Position numbers and translations under genes: made by a program. This document shows positions 1-9,432 of a DNA stretch of 64,000 bases, in pieces. A model generated the notes under the pieces. The model was given only the letters and a program-made list of their open reading frames with translations, did no database searches and was not told where the DNA came from. How positions within the stretch are numbered: the stretch's first letter is position 1; each line of letters begins with the position of its first letter. Source of the DNA: Streptomyces armeniacus (lineage in GTDB: Bacteria; Actinomycetota; Actinomycetes; Streptomycetales; Streptomycetaceae); contig NZ_CP031320.1 in the NCBI RefSeq assembly GCF_003355155.1, positions 4,579,367 to 4,643,366 on the forward strand, read 5' to 3'.

Positions 1-2943
1 GAGGGCCACACGGGACGCGACACCGGGCAGCGGGAACACCAGTTGCGGTTCACGGTGCTCGGGCCCGTCAGGGCGTGGCGCGGTGACAGCGCTCTCAGCA
101 CGGGTTCGCCGCAGCAACGGGCCCTGCTCGCCGCCCTGTTGCTGCGCGGCGGCCACACGGCGACCGCGGAAGAGCTGATCGACGCCCTGTGGGGCGAGGA
201 CCCGCCGGATCAGGCCAAGGCCGCGCTCCGTACGTACGCGTCACGCATCCGGAAGGCGCTGGCCCCCGACTCGGACCTGCTCGTGAGCGAGTCCGGCGGC
301 TATGCGATACGCACCCACGCGGCCGGCGCCGTGCTCGACGTCGACGTCGCGACCGCACTCGCCACCGACGCGGAGAAGTGCGCCGCGGCGGGCGACCGCT
401 GCCGGGCGCGCGAGCTGTACGACGCGGCCCTGGCCCAGTGGGACGGCGAACCCCTCGCGCACCTGCCGGGGCCGTACGCGGAGGCGCAGCGCGCCCGGCT
501 CGAGGAGTGGCGGCTCGGCCTCCAGGAGCACCGGCTCGACCTGGACCTGCAAGTCGGCTGCCACGCCGAGGCCGTATCGGAACTCACCGCGCTGACCGCC
601 GCGCACCCGCTGCGCGAGCGGCTGCGCGAACTGCTGATGCTCGCGCTCTACCGCAGCGGACGGCAGGCCGAGGCGCTGGCCGTGTACGCCGACACGCGGC
701 GCCTGCTGGCCGACGAGCTCGGCGTCGACCCCCGCTCCGAACTGTCCGAGCTCCAGCAGCGCATCCTCGAGGCCGACTCCGACCTGTCCCTGTCCGCGGA
801 CGAACCCGCCCGCGCCGGCACCACGGACGCGCTCCGGCCGGCCCAGCTCCCCGCCACCGTCGCCGACTTCACCGGTCGCGCCGGCTTCGTCGCCGAGCTG
901 GGCGACCAGCTCGCGGCCGCCGAGGGCACCGTGATGGCCGTGTCCGCGGTCGCGGGCATCGGCGGAGTCGGCAAGACGACCCTCGCGGTGCACGTCGCGC
1001 ACGCCGCCAGCGAGCACTTCCCGGACGGCCAGCTGTACGTCGACCTCCAGGGCGCCGGCCCCACCGCCGCCGAACCGGAAGCTGTCCTCGGCGCCTTCCT
1101 GCGCTCCCTCGGCACCCCGGACACGTCCATCCCGGACGGCGTGCAGGAACGCGCCGCCATGTACCGCTCGCTGCTCGCCGGACGCCGCGTCCTGGCCCTT
1201 CTCGACAACGCCCGCGACGCCGCCCAGGTGCGGCCGCTGCTGCCCGGCACGGCGGGCTGCGCGGCCCTCGTCACCAGCCGCGCCCGCATGGTCGACCTGG
1301 CCGGCGCGCACCTCGTGGACCTCGACGTGATGAGCCCCGAGGAGGCCATGACCCTCTTCACCCGCATCGTCGGGGACGAGCGGACCACCACCGAACGGCA
1401 GGCCGCGATGGACGTCGTGGCCGCCTGCGGCTTCCTGCCCCTGGCCATCCGCATCGCCGCGGCCCGGCTGGCCGCCCGGCGCACCTGGACCGTCTCCATC
1501 CTGGCCAGCAAGCTCGCCGACGAACGCCGCCGCCTCGACGAACTCCAGGCCGGCGACCAGGCCGTCAAGGCCACCTTCGAACTCGGCTACAGCCAGCTCG
1601 ACAGGGAACAGGCCCGCGCCTTCCGGCTGCTGGGCCTCGCCGAGGGCCCCGACATCTCCCTGCACGCGGCCGCCGCCATGCTGGACCGTGGCCCGGAGGA
1701 GACCGAGGACCTGCTCGAATCCCTCGTCGACACCTCGCTGCTGGAGTCCGCGGCCCCCGGCCGGTACCGGTTCCACGACCTCCTACGCCTCTACGCCCGC
1801 ACCTGCGCGGAACGCGACGAGCACCCGCCGTCCGAACGCGAGGCGGCGCTGGCGCGGCTGCTGGACTTCTACCTCGCGACGGCGGCGGCGGTGCACAGGC
1901 TCGACCGCCCCGGCGAACGCATGGTGGACCACCTCGAGGACACGGGCTCCCAACGCGGCCTGCACTTCCGCGACCTGAGCGCGGCGACCAGCTGGCTCTT
2001 CGCCGAGTCCGGCTGCTTCCTGTCCTGCGCCCTGCAGCTGGCGTCGGGGCCGACGCTGCGGCGCGCGGTGGATCTGCTGCTCGTCACGAGCGACCTGGCC
2101 GAGGCCGGTATCAACATCCGCCAGTACGAACTCGTCGCCAGCGCGCTGAAGAAGGCCGCGCACGAGGCGGACGACGCACACGCCGAGGCACGCGCCCGTG
2201 CGGTGCTCGCGCTGATCTACCTCACGACCGGCAGCTTCGAGCAGGCGGACGAGGAGGCCAGCAGGGCCGGTCTGCTGGGCCAGGCGGCGGGCGACCCGAT
2301 CTCGTACTCGTACGCGCTCAACGACCGCGCCATCGCCGCGAACTACCTCGGGCGCCACTCGGCCGCCGAGGAGTACGTCAGCCAGGCCCTGGTCACCTTC
2401 CGGGACACCGGCAACCGTCCCTCGGAAGCCAGCGCCCTGTGCAACCTCTCCCGCGCCCACATGGCGCTGGGCCGCAACGCGAGCGCCATCGAACTCGCCC
2501 GCCAGGGCGTGGCGATCTACGACGACATGGGGCTCACCCTCCGGCTGGCCAACGGGCGTTACACGCTCGGCGTCGCCCTCGTCAGCGCCGGCCGGGTCAC
2601 CGAGGGGCTCGGTCAGCTCAACGACGCCCTGGGCATCTTCCACGAGAGCCGCCAGGGCCTCTGGGAGGGCGTCACGCACTTCCGCATCGCCCAGGCCCAC
2701 CTCCAGGACCGGCGGCCCGCCCAGGCCGCCGCACACGCCGAACAGGCGCTCGCCCTGCGGGGCATCGGCGGCGAGTGGCGGCGCGGCACCGTTCTCATGG
2801 TCCTCGGTCAGGCGCTGGACGCGCTCGGCCAGTCCGACCGTGCGCGCGCCTGCTGGCGGGAGGCGCTGTCCATCTTCGACAAGCACGGGTCCGCGGAGGC
2901 CGAAGAGGTACGGGAGTTGCTGACGCCGTCAGTGGCGGCGTAG
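1..2943 (+). CDS. afsR: AfsR-type SARP regulator with NB-ARC ATPase and TPR domains (5' end probably cut)
   Basis: Global regulator of antibiotic production: binds heptameric direct repeats and is phosphorylated by AfsK in Streptomyces. Counting from the TTG at 43, a winged-helix DNA-binding domain (about residues 1-95) is followed by a bacterial transcriptional activation domain (about 100-245), an NB-ARC ATPase with Walker A GIGGVGKTT near residue 305, a Walker B-like LALLDNA near 385 and a GFLPLA motif near 463, then TPR-like helical repeats to the end. Length of at least 966 residues fits S. coelicolor AfsR (about 990). The frame is open to base 1 without a stop, the TTG has no convincing ribosome site, and AfsR homologues carry a short N-terminal extension, so the true start probably lies upstream of the window. 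The afsS-like gene downstream and afsK nearby support the call. Confidence 0.9.
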   Translation, partial: EGHTGRDTGQREHQLRFTVLGPVRAWRGDSALSTGSPQQRALLAALLLRGGHTATAEELIDALWGEDPPDQAKAALRTYASRIRKALAPDSDLLVSESGGYAIRTHAAGAVLDVDVATALATDAEKCAAAGDRCRARELYDAALAQWDGEPLAHLPGPYAEAQRARLEEWRLGLQEHRLDLDLQVGCHAEAVSELTALTAAHPLRERLRELLMLALYRSGRQAEALAVYADTRRLLADELGVDPRSELSELQQRILEADSDLSLSADEPARAGTTDALRPAQLPATVADFTGRAGFVAELGDQLAAAEGTVMAVSAVAGIGGVGKTTLAVHVAHAASEHFPDGQLYVDLQGAGPTAAEPEAVLGAFLRSLGTPDTSIPDGVQERAAMYRSLLAGRRVLALLDNARDAAQVRPLLPGTAGCAALVTSRARMVDLAGAHLVDLDVMSPEEAMTLFTRIVGDERTTTERQAAMDVVAACGFLPLAIRIAAARLAARRTWTVSILASKLADERRRLDELQAGDQAVKATFELGYSQLDREQARAFRLLGLAEGPDISLHAAAAMLDRGPEETEDLLESLVDTSLLESAAPGRYRFHDLLRLYARTCAERDEHPPSEREAALARLLDFYLATAAAVHRLDRPGERMVDHLEDTGSQRGLHFRDLSAATSWLFAESGCFLSCALQLASGPTLRRAVDLLLVTSDLAEAGINIRQYELVASALKKAAHEADDAHAEARARAVLALIYLTTGSFEQADEEASRAGLLGQAAGDPISYSYALNDRAIAANYLGRHSAAEEYVSQALVTFRDTGNRPSEASALCNLSRAHMALGRNASAIELARQGVAIYDDMGLTLRLANGRYTLGVALVSAGRVTEGLGQLNDALGIFHESRQGLWEGVTHFRIAQAHLQDRRPAQAAAHAEQALALRGIGGEWRRGTVLMVLGQALDALGQSDRARACWREALSIFDKHGSAEAEEVRELLTPSVAA

Positions 2944-3140
2944 GGGAACCTCCCGCCGGGCCCGGTGCGTTGCACGGGCGACGGGCGACGGGCGTACGAG
3001 CGACTGGCGTACGAGCGCGGTGCGACGGGGCCTGCGGGCGGCGTCGCGGCGGCCGTTACCGCAGCGCAGCGCCTCTGTCGCAGGGCGGAGACAGCGCCGG
3101 GACACTGCGGCGACAGACTCCGGACGGAACGCCAACCATA

Positions 3141-3158
3141 CGTTCATCGATCGTTTAT
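3141..3158 (+). promoter_or_regulatory. SARP/PhoP-type direct repeat upstream of afsS
   Basis: Two near-identical heptamers, CGTTCAT (3141-3147) and CGTTTAT (3152-3158), are spaced exactly 11 bp start to start. This is the architecture of SARP operators and also resembles the 11-nt repeats of PhoP boxes (GTTCACC type). A CATGCT sequence at 3169-3174 could be the -10 element. In S. coelicolor AfsR and PhoP compete for one site at the afsS promoter. The same arrangement here, between afsR and the afsS-like gene, predicts AfsR-driven and phosphate-modulated transcription. Confidence 0.7.
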
Positions 3159-3332
3159 CACCCTCCGCCATGCTCTTACACATCGAACCGTCGCGTCGGG
3201 GGGCAGGCGGATCGATGGGGGAAAGGCCGCCGTCCCGCTGGGGTTCTGCGGCCCTGAAGCGCCCGTCCGGCGGCCCACGGGGGAGCCGCTGGACGGGCCC
3301 TGCCACCGACTTGAAACAGAGGAGCAGTCAGC

Positions 3333-3506
3333 ATGACGACTCAGAAGAACACTTCAGCGGACGGCGAGCAGACCACCAACAAGAAGCGCAAGAACGTGAG
3401 CGAGCCGGCCGAGGTGAGCACGCAGGGCGACCACCACGGTTCGAGCGAGCCCGCGAACATCAGCGTTCAGGGCGACCACCACGGTTCGAGCGAGCCGGCC
3501 AACTAG
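3333..3506 (+). CDS. afsS: AfsS-like small repeat protein (57 aa)
   Basis: A 57-residue, hydrophilic, Cys-free protein starting at an ATG eight bases after GGAG (3321-3324). It has no signal peptide or membrane segment. The C-terminal half is two copies of QGDHHGSSEPAN; the N-terminal half is rich in Thr, Lys and Asn. The repeat resembles the DNHASSEP-type repeats I recall in AfsS, the sigma-like small activator of antibiotic genes encoded just 3' of afsR. Position (about 390 bp after afsR, same strand), size, internal repeats and the SARP box upstream all agree with AfsS. The mechanism of AfsS is not settled in the literature I know. The His-His repeats could bind metal, which is only a guess. 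Confidence 0.75.
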   Translation: MTTQKNTSADGEQTTNKKRKNVSEPAEVSTQGDHHGSSEPANISVQGDHHGSSEPAN

Positions 3507-3529
3507 ACCATCTCCTACGGGGGCAGGCG

Positions 3530-3572
3530 GCCCGGCATCGGTGGCGAAGAGGGGGTGCCGCCGGTGCCGGGC
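3530..3572 (+). terminator. Hairpin terminator after the afsS-like gene
   Basis: GCCCGGCATCGG (3530-3541) pairs with CCGGTGCCGGGC (3561-3572), a 12-bp stem with one T-G wobble and a 19-nt loop, starting 23 nt after the stop codon. No U-run follows, which is common for Streptomyces terminators. It separates the afsS-like gene from the next small gene. Confidence 0.55.
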
Positions 3573-3706
3573 CTCACTGTGTTCGAAACTGTCCGGAATC
3601 CATCACTAATCGGGTATCAGGCGGGCACAGACTGTAATAGACGCCCTCCGCCGGACCGAACTCTCACTGCGGAGGGTGCCCCCCGCCCCACCCACGAGGA
3701 GTTACT

Positions 3707-3892
3707 GTGACCCGCCTAAAGAAGATCTTCGTCCTCAGCGCCGTGGCGGCCGGCATCGTCGCCGCCGCCTCCGGGCCCGCACTGGCAAGCCAGCCGCAGG
3801 GCCCCCACATATCCGACCGGCAGACGACCGTCGTCGTCCAGGATCACCACGGCGCAGCGATCCCCCAAGAGGGCGACCACCACGGGGCCTGA
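3707..3892 (+). CDS. Secreted 61-aa peptide sharing the DHHG repeat of the AfsS-like protein
   Basis: GTG start with GAGGAG at 3696-3701. Residues 1-28 form a typical Sec signal peptide: MTRLKK, a hydrophobic core, then ALA-S as a likely signal peptidase I site. That leaves an exported peptide of about 33 residues. The mature part contains QDHHGA and QEGDHHGA, the same motif as the QGDHHG repeats in the gene at 3333-3506. The 15-mer GGGCGACCACCACGG occurs at 3425, 3470 and 3871, so the genes share sequence at DNA level. An inverted repeat (CCCTCCGC 3644-3651 with GCGGAGGG 3669-3676) lies just upstream and a strong terminator follows. I recognise no family. It could be a signal, a metal-binding exported peptide or a small wall component. 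Confidence 0.75.
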   Translation: MTRLKKIFVLSAVAAGIVAAASGPALASQPQGPHISDRQTTVVVQDHHGAAIPQEGDHHGA

Positions 3893-3908
3893 CGTCATCG
3901 GCGATCAC

Positions 3909-3938
3909 GGGGCCGAGCCGATCCAACGGCTCGGCCCC
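3909..3938 (+). terminator. Intrinsic terminator after the small secreted peptide gene
   Basis: GGGGCCGAGCCG (3909-3920) and CGGCTCGGCCCC (3927-3938) form a perfect 12-bp stem with a 6-nt loop, followed by GTTTTC. It begins 16 nt after the stop codon at 3890-3892. Confidence 0.85.
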
Positions 3939-4274
3939 GTTTTCACTGCCCGCACCGCGCACCGTACGGAGCCGCTCGGCACGCCTCCCGGACACCCGCC
4001 ACAGCCCTCCGCCGCCGCCCAGGCGACTCCCCCGGGGAGGCGCACTCCGCGGGCTCCCCACCGGCCTGCCACAGCCCGCTCACGACTCCGCCACGGGCCG
4101 TTCGCCTCGCCGCCGCGCGCGCGGCGGCGCGTACGGGCACGGCGGCGGTGGGCCCGGGAGTGCGGAGGGTGACGACGGCGGCGGTGCTTTTCAGCCAACT
4201 GCCGTGGCCGGTACGGTCGTCGGGTGCCGCTGGCGGGGCTCGCCGCCGCGCCGCGGGCCAGGCCGCGGTGGAGC
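3939..4274. other. Non-coding interval, nothing recognised
   Basis: About 335 bp between the terminator and the 3' end of the convergent MerR gene. It is very C-rich on the plus strand. The open frames here have no ribosome sites, family motifs or Streptomyces-like third-position bias, so I see no gene. Confidence 0.5.
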
Positions 4275-5141
4275 TCAGGAGGTGAGGGGCTCCTGGAGCT
4301 CCGTGACCCACTGGGAGGTGTCCTCCGGGGCGGAGAGGGTGAGTTCGCGCGCGTAGCCGGTCGAGCGGTAGCCGTTGGCGTCGATCCAGTGGGCCAGGGC
4401 CTGAACGGTGGGCAGCACCGTGTCCATCGAGCCGCGGTGCACGATCGTGGCGGCGCGCTCTACGGCGGGCAGTTCGACGATCCGGATGCGGTTCTCCGCG
4501 GCTTCCGCGCCCTCGGAGCGTTCGAGGGCCCGGACGTCGGACGCGGCGACCGGCAGCCCCGCGCGCACCGTGATCGCCCCGGAATCGCCGCCGTCCTCCG
4601 GCGGAGCGTCCTCGTACCGCGCGAGCCCCGGCCCGTCCGGCACCACCCCCGCCGCTTCCATACGGCGGCACAGCTCCGCGAAGAGCGGGCCGATCGCCGG
4701 GCCGATGTCCTGCGGTACGAAGCTCGCGGCGGTGCCGGACAGCTCCGCCAGCCGTACGGCCGGGAGGCGCTTGAGCACGATGTCGTCGGTCGGCATGGAC
4801 CCCTCGCTTTCGATCGTCCGGAGCCGCGCCTCGACCTGGGCCAGCCGGGCCGCCGTGTCGGCCGCGGCCGTTTCCAGCTCCGCCCGCCGCAGCCGCAGCA
4901 TGCCGCGCAGCTCCTCCGCGCTCACGCGGTCGTCGAGGATCGCCGCGACCTGCTGCAGGCTGAAGCCGAGGTCCTTGAGCGCGATGACGCGGTTGAGACG
5001 CGCGAGCTGCTCGGCGCCGTAGTGGCGGTAGCGGGTGGCCTCGTCGACGTGAGCGGGCCGCAGCAGTCCGATGGCGTCGTAGTGCCGCAGCATCCGGACC
5101 GACACGCGGCCGTGCTTGGCGAAGTCTCCGATGGTGAACAT
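4275..5141 (-). CDS. MerR-family regulator with GyrI-like effector domain
   Basis: 288 residues. The N-terminus (MFTIGDFAKHG, then VSVRMLRHYDAIGLLRP) is a classic MerR winged helix; a coiled-coil dimerisation helix follows (about 75-115), then a GyrI/AraC-type effector-binding domain (about 125-288). This fits multidrug-sensing MerR proteins of the BmrR/TipA type that bind small hydrophobic ligands. I chose the ATG at 5139-5141 because the conserved family start MFTIGDFA lies there; an in-frame start 8 codons upstream adds only unconserved residues. It is divergent from the membrane protein gene at 5400 with a 258-bp gap, so it may control that promoter. The ligand cannot be told from sequence. 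Confidence 0.85.
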   Translation of the reverse strand: MFTIGDFAKHGRVSVRMLRHYDAIGLLRPAHVDEATRYRHYGAEQLARLNRVIALKDLGFSLQQVAAILDDRVSAEELRGMLRLRRAELETAAADTAARLAQVEARLRTIESEGSMPTDDIVLKRLPAVRLAELSGTAASFVPQDIGPAIGPLFAELCRRMEAAGVVPDGPGLARYEDAPPEDGGDSGAITVRAGLPVAASDVRALERSEGAEAAENRIRIVELPAVERAATIVHRGSMDTVLPTVQALAHWIDANGYRSTGYARELTLSAPEDTSQWVTELQEPLTS

Positions 5142-5399
5142 GACTCCATCAGTAGAGGGCCTCACACGGTGAGAGGGTCAACCGGCGGTGCCCTGTCGGT
5201 GCCTGCGGCCGGTCTGCGGCAGGGCCGCGGCGGGTCTGCGACGGGGGCCACGGCGGGTTTGCGGCGGGGCAACTGCGGGTTTGCGATCCGTACGCGCGGG
5301 AACCCCGTACTGCTGCGGTGGCGCACGGATACCGGCGGGCGTAGCGTCGATGACAGACGACGCACAGTGCGCACCCGTACGGGAAGCGAGGCGACGCCG

Positions 5400-6560
5400 A
5401 TGAACACCACGAGAAACGTGATCGGCTCCCTGCTCGCCCTCATCGGAGCGGCAGCGGCCGTATGGAGCCCCTTCCGTGACTGGTACGGCGGCCGCGAGGG
5501 CCAGGACTTCCGACTGGGCGAACTCTTCACACCCGACGGCATCTCCGGCGCCGACGCGGGACTCTTCGGCGGACTGTTCCTGCCCATGGCCATCGCGGCT
5601 CTCGTCGCACTCGCGGGCGTGCTGCTGCGGTCCATCCTGCTGGTCGGGCTGGCCGGACTGGCCGTGCTCGGCTTCACCATCCTGTGGATGGTGCGCCAGG
5701 GCCAGGCCGCGGGCAGCCTCACCGTCGGCGAGGGACCGAGCCTGGGCGAGGGCGTCGCCCTGGCGCTCTGCGGCGGGCTGGTGCTGCTGGCCGGCGCGAT
5801 GGCCATCAAGGGACGGCGCCGGCGCCGCGGCCGGCACCGCGTCGCGGACGACGACGCGCACGCCGAGGGGCGTACGGCGAGCGCGGCCGGGACCGGTGCC
5901 GCGGCGGGTGGCGCCGGTGCCGCCGGTACGGCCGCGGGTTCGGGCGCGGGCGCGGAGCGGCCGGCGCCCGCAACGCCCGGGCCTGCGGCCCCCGCCCCCG
6001 CACCCGGGCGCCCCGCAGCCGAGCCCGAGGCGGCGCCGGCGGCCGAGCCCGCCGAACCGTCCCGCGCGCCTGCGGCGGGCGCGGGCGCGGGCACCGTCAT
6101 GGGCGCCGGAGCGGGCACGGCGGCGTACGCGGCGGGGCGCGACAAGGGCACGGGCGCGGATGCGCGTACGGGCGCGGATGCCGGTACGGGCGCGGGCGCG
6201 GATGCCGGTACGGGCGCGGATGCCCGTACGGACGCGGGCGCCGCGCCGTCGGAGCCCGCGGCTGCTGACCGCCCGGCGAGGCCCAGGCCGCGGGCGGCCG
6301 CGGTCCCGCAGTCGGAGAGCCGGGCCAGCACGAGCACCGGCCCGCACGGAGACAAGGTGCCGGTCGGCCCGCGTGCGGGCGGCGAACGCCGTGCCGACAC
6401 GGGGGCGGGCGCCGACGCCGACGCGAAGGCGCAGGCCCAGGAGGCCGAGGGCGGCGAAGGGGGCGGCGAGGGCGCGGACGGTGAGAAGAAGGAGACGCTG
6501 CCGCGCCGCCTGCTCCACCGCATGCACCTGGGCCACCACGACCACCGCGACGCGGCCTGA
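5400..6560 (+). CDS. Membrane protein with long Ala/Gly/Pro-rich low-complexity tail
   Basis: 386 residues from ATG 5400. Residues 6-25, about 50-100 (two close segments) and 110-130 are hydrophobic, giving about four membrane helices. A basic stop-transfer stretch (GRRRRRGRHR) follows, then about 240 residues of Ala, Gly, Pro, Glu and Asp with GTGADA/GTGAGADA repeats. The last 30 residues turn charged and His-rich (RRLLHRMHLGHHDHRD). The membrane half resembles small uncharacterised Streptomyces integral membrane proteins. The tail is repetitive at DNA level too, built around GGTACGGGCGCGGATGCC units at about 6160-6235, suggesting replication-slippage growth. I know no function. A much longer upstream frame exists but has no start site and runs through the opposite-strand MerR gene. 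Confidence 0.7.
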   Translation: MNTTRNVIGSLLALIGAAAAVWSPFRDWYGGREGQDFRLGELFTPDGISGADAGLFGGLFLPMAIAALVALAGVLLRSILLVGLAGLAVLGFTILWMVRQGQAAGSLTVGEGPSLGEGVALALCGGLVLLAGAMAIKGRRRRRGRHRVADDDAHAEGRTASAAGTGAAAGGAGAAGTAAGSGAGAERPAPATPGPAAPAPAPGRPAAEPEAAPAAEPAEPSRAPAAGAGAGTVMGAGAGTAAYAAGRDKGTGADARTGADAGTGAGADAGTGADARTDAGAAPSEPAAADRPARPRPRAAAVPQSESRASTSTGPHGDKVPVGPRAGGERRADTGAGADADAKAQAQEAEGGEGGGEGADGEKKETLPRRLLHRMHLGHHDHRDAA

Positions 6561-6732
6561 GTCCGCGGCCCGTGCCGCGGGACGGCCCCGGCGAGGGCGG
6601 GGCCCACCGGGGCGACGGCTCAGCGCCGTGGGGGTGCACGGCCGTCCTCAAACGCCGGACGGGCTGGAAGTGCCCGGCCTCGCCGGACAAGGACCGGCGC
6701 GGCCCACCTGGGCCCCCGCCCGGGGCCCGGGG

Positions 6733-9432
6733 TCAGGGCTGGCGGGGCTGGCCCGTGCCCTTCGCCGCGTCCAGGGCGTACACGCAGCGGTCCTTGCTGC
6801 ACGCGTAGACGACGCCGCCCACCGCCACCGGCGAGCCGGTGATCTCCCCGCCCGTGGCGAGCTTCCAGCGGAGCTGGCCGCCGACCGCGTCCAGCGTGTA
6901 CAGGCAGTGGTCCGCGGAGCCGAAGTGGACGCGGCCCGTGGCCACGACCGGGGCGCCGATCACGTCGCCGCCCGCCGCGAAGCGCCACCGCGGGGTGCCG
7001 CTGACCGCGTCGAGCGTGTACAGCGCGCCGCCGCTGCCGAGGTGCACGAGGCCGTCGGCGACGACCACGGGCTCCGTCGAGTGCCGCGACTCCGTCGCGA
7101 TGCGCCAGCGGTCGTGCCCGTTGGTGGCGTCGAGGGCGTAGACCGTACCGAGGTAGTCGGCGAGGTAGATGCCGCCGCCCGCGACCGCGGGCCCCGGTAC
7201 GAACGCCGGCGCGCACAGGAACGCGGCCGGCGCGTCGAAGCGCCAGCGCTCCGCGCCGCTCGCCACGTCCAGGGCGAGGACGCGGGAGCCGGCGCAGACG
7301 TACACGGCGCCGTCGGGCGCGACCGTCAGCCGTACGGGGACGCCGCCGGTCGCGGCCGAGTCGCCGACGGGGTACGCCCAGCGCTCGGCGCCGGTGCGGG
7401 CCTCCATGGCGTAGAGGCGGCCGTCGCCCCAGGCGTAGACCGTGCCGTCCTGGACCACGGGACCGGCTTCGGGGGTCTCGAAGTCGGCCTGCGCCCCGGT
7501 CAGTTCCCACAGCTTCTCGCCGCTGGCCGCCTCCCAGGCCTGGACGCCGCCGCCGCGGGTGCCGGTAACGACGGTGCCGCGGTCGACGTTCAGCGAGTAC
7601 ACCCAGCCGTCGGTGGCGAGGCGCCAGCGTTCGGCGCCGTCGGTCGCGTCCAGCGCGTACAGGCTGGGCCCGTCGGAGGCGTGCACCCGGCCGCCGGAGA
7701 CGGCCATGGACCAGGCCACCTCGCGGGTCTTGAACTGACGCCGCCCGGTGGCGACGTCCAGCGCGTGTACCTCGAAGGACGTGACGTAGAGGAGCTCGTC
7801 GGCAACCACCGGTGTGCCCCACACGTCGTTCGACATGCGGAACCGCCACGGCCGCCAGCGCGGCGGGGCGGCGCCGTCCGCCACGGAGGTCTGCGGCACG
7901 GGCTGCACCGGAGCGGCGTGGGCGGCGGTCGAGGGGGCGGGCCCGTGGGCCGCGGAGGCGCCGTTGGGCGGGCGTACCCAGCCGGTGCCCGGCCCGGCCT
8001 CCGAGTCGCGCACCTCGTCGGTGCGCCGCGGGCCGGGCCCGATGGGCACCTGCGCGTTGGGCAGCCGTACGGGGGCGCCGTCGGGGCCGGGCACGCTCGG
8101 CGGTACGACGGGCGGCGAGGCCACGGAGGCGGCCGCGGCGCCGGACGTGTACGCGCCGCCCGCGCCCACGGCGGAGGGCCCGCCGGGGCCGGCGGGGATG
8201 CCGGCGCCGCCCTGGCCGCCGGGGCCCGCGTGGGCGCCGCCGGGGCCGCCCTGGCCTCCGGGCGCGCCGCCGCGCCACGCGGCGTCCCAGTCGGTGCCGT
8301 CGGGCGGGCCGCCGTGTGCCGCGGGCGCGTACGGTGCGCTGTCCGGCGGGCCCTGCCCGGTCTCGGGCGGTGACGGGGCGGCGGGCACGGATGCCGCCTG
8401 CGACGGCGGCATCGCGGCCAGGTCGGGACCGGCACCGTCCGGGACGTGGCGCGGGCCGCCGTGCCCGGAAGCTTGCCCGGAGCCGTGGCCTCCGCTGCCG
8501 CCGCCGGACTCGCCGGCGGGGCGCACCCGTGGCGTACGGGCGCCCCGCTTGCGTTCGATCAGCGCGACGGCGCCGCCCGGCAGCCAGGCCGAGGCGGTGC
8601 CGCTGTCGTCGCCGCCGGACGAGAAGAGGTGCGGGGCGAGCTGGGTCTGCAGGTCCGCGGGGCTGGGCCGCTCCTCGGCCGCCATCCGCATACAGGACTC
8701 GATGAGCGGACGCAGTTCCTCCGGCATGCCCTCCAGGTCGGGGCCTTCGCGGAGCAGCATGAAGACGGTCTCGACGGGGTTGGCGCCGTGAAAGGGCGCG
8801 TGCCCGGTCGCGCCGAAGACCAGGGTGGAGGCGAGCGAGAAGATGTCGCTGGCGCCGGTGACGCTGCGCGAGTCCCGTGCCTGCTCGGGCGACATGTACG
8901 CGGGGGTGCCGACGGCGACGTTGGTCATGGTCAGCCGGGTGTTGGAGACGCCGGAGGCGATGCCGAAGTCGATGACCCGCGGGCCGTCCTCCACGACCAG
9001 CACGTTGGACGGCTTCAGGTCGCGGTGCACCAGCCCGGCGCCGTGGATGGACTGGAGCGCCTCGGCGACTCCGGCCGCCAGCCAGCGCACCGCCTGCACG
9101 GGCAGCGGGCCGCACTCATTGACTATCTCCTCGAGGGAGGGCGCCGGCACGTACGCGGTCGCCAGCCACGGCACGGCGGCGCGCGGGTCGGCGTCGACGA
9201 CGGCCGCGGTGTAGAAGCCGCTGACCGCGCGGGCGGCCTCGACCTCGCGGGTGAAGCGCACGCGGAACAGCTGGTCCTCGGCGAGCTCGGTCCGGACCGT
9301 CTTGATCGCCACTCGGCGGCCGGACGCCGAGCGCGCGAGATACACCAGCCCCATGCCACCGGCACCGAGACGGCCGAGCACCTCGAACGGCCCGATCCGG
9401 CGCGGATCGTGCTGCGTCAGCTGCTCCACCAC
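6733..9432 (-). CDS. afsK: AfsK-type Ser/Thr protein kinase with C-terminal PQQ-like beta-propeller repeats
   Basis: 899 residues. The N-terminal eukaryotic-type kinase domain shows a glycine loop [10 protein letters not shown], the VAIK lysine, HRDLKPSNV near residue 134 and DFG near 153. A Gly/Pro/Ala-rich linker follows (about 290-530), then seven or eight PQQ/WD40-like repeats with repeated LDAxxGxxRWR signatures to the end. There is no clear transmembrane helix, unlike PASTA or receptor kinases. This architecture, and location beside afsR and afsS, match AfsK, the loosely membrane-associated kinase that phosphorylates AfsR and also acts at hyphal tips on DivIVA in S. coelicolor. The start is GTG at 9430-9432, ten bases after GGAGG; the next codon is also GTG. 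The propeller may sense a ligand, but none is known to me. Confidence 0.88.
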   Translation of the reverse strand: MVEQLTQHDPRRIGPFEVLGRLGAGGMGLVYLARSASGRRVAIKTVRTELAEDQLFRVRFTREVEAARAVSGFYTAAVVDADPRAAVPWLATAYVPAPSLEEIVNECGPLPVQAVRWLAAGVAEALQSIHGAGLVHRDLKPSNVLVVEDGPRVIDFGIASGVSNTRLTMTNVAVGTPAYMSPEQARDSRSVTGASDIFSLASTLVFGATGHAPFHGANPVETVFMLLREGPDLEGMPEELRPLIESCMRMAAEERPSPADLQTQLAPHLFSSGGDDSGTASAWLPGGAVALIERKRGARTPRVRPAGESGGGSGGHGSGQASGHGGPRHVPDGAGPDLAAMPPSQAASVPAAPSPPETGQGPPDSAPYAPAAHGGPPDGTDWDAAWRGGAPGGQGGPGGAHAGPGGQGGAGIPAGPGGPSAVGAGGAYTSGAAAASVASPPVVPPSVPGPDGAPVRLPNAQVPIGPGPRRTDEVRDSEAGPGTGWVRPPNGASAAHGPAPSTAAHAAPVQPVPQTSVADGAAPPRWRPWRFRMSNDVWGTPVVADELLYVTSFEVHALDVATGRRQFKTREVAWSMAVSGGRVHASDGPSLYALDATDGAERWRLATDGWVYSLNVDRGTVVTGTRGGGVQAWEAASGEKLWELTGAQADFETPEAGPVVQDGTVYAWGDGRLYAMEARTGAERWAYPVGDSAATGGVPVRLTVAPDGAVYVCAGSRVLALDVASGAERWRFDAPAAFLCAPAFVPGPAVAGGGIYLADYLGTVYALDATNGHDRWRIATESRHSTEPVVVADGLVHLGSGGALYTLDAVSGTPRWRFAAGGDVIGAPVVATGRVHFGSADHCLYTLDAVGGQLRWKLATGGEITGSPVAVGGVVYACSKDRCVYALDAAKGTGQPRQP

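Noticed and set aside
3333..3892. RiPP (lanthipeptide or lasso) precursor interpretation of the two small genes
   Set aside because: No modification enzyme is adjacent, no Cys in either peptide, and the AfsS-like repeat and position explain the first gene better. The second has a Sec signal, not a leader peptide pattern.
4224..5399. A long plus-strand open frame that continues into the membrane protein gene at 5400
   Set aside because: It runs antisense through the clear MerR gene, has no ribosome site, and its translation shows no family features. The true start is ATG 5400.
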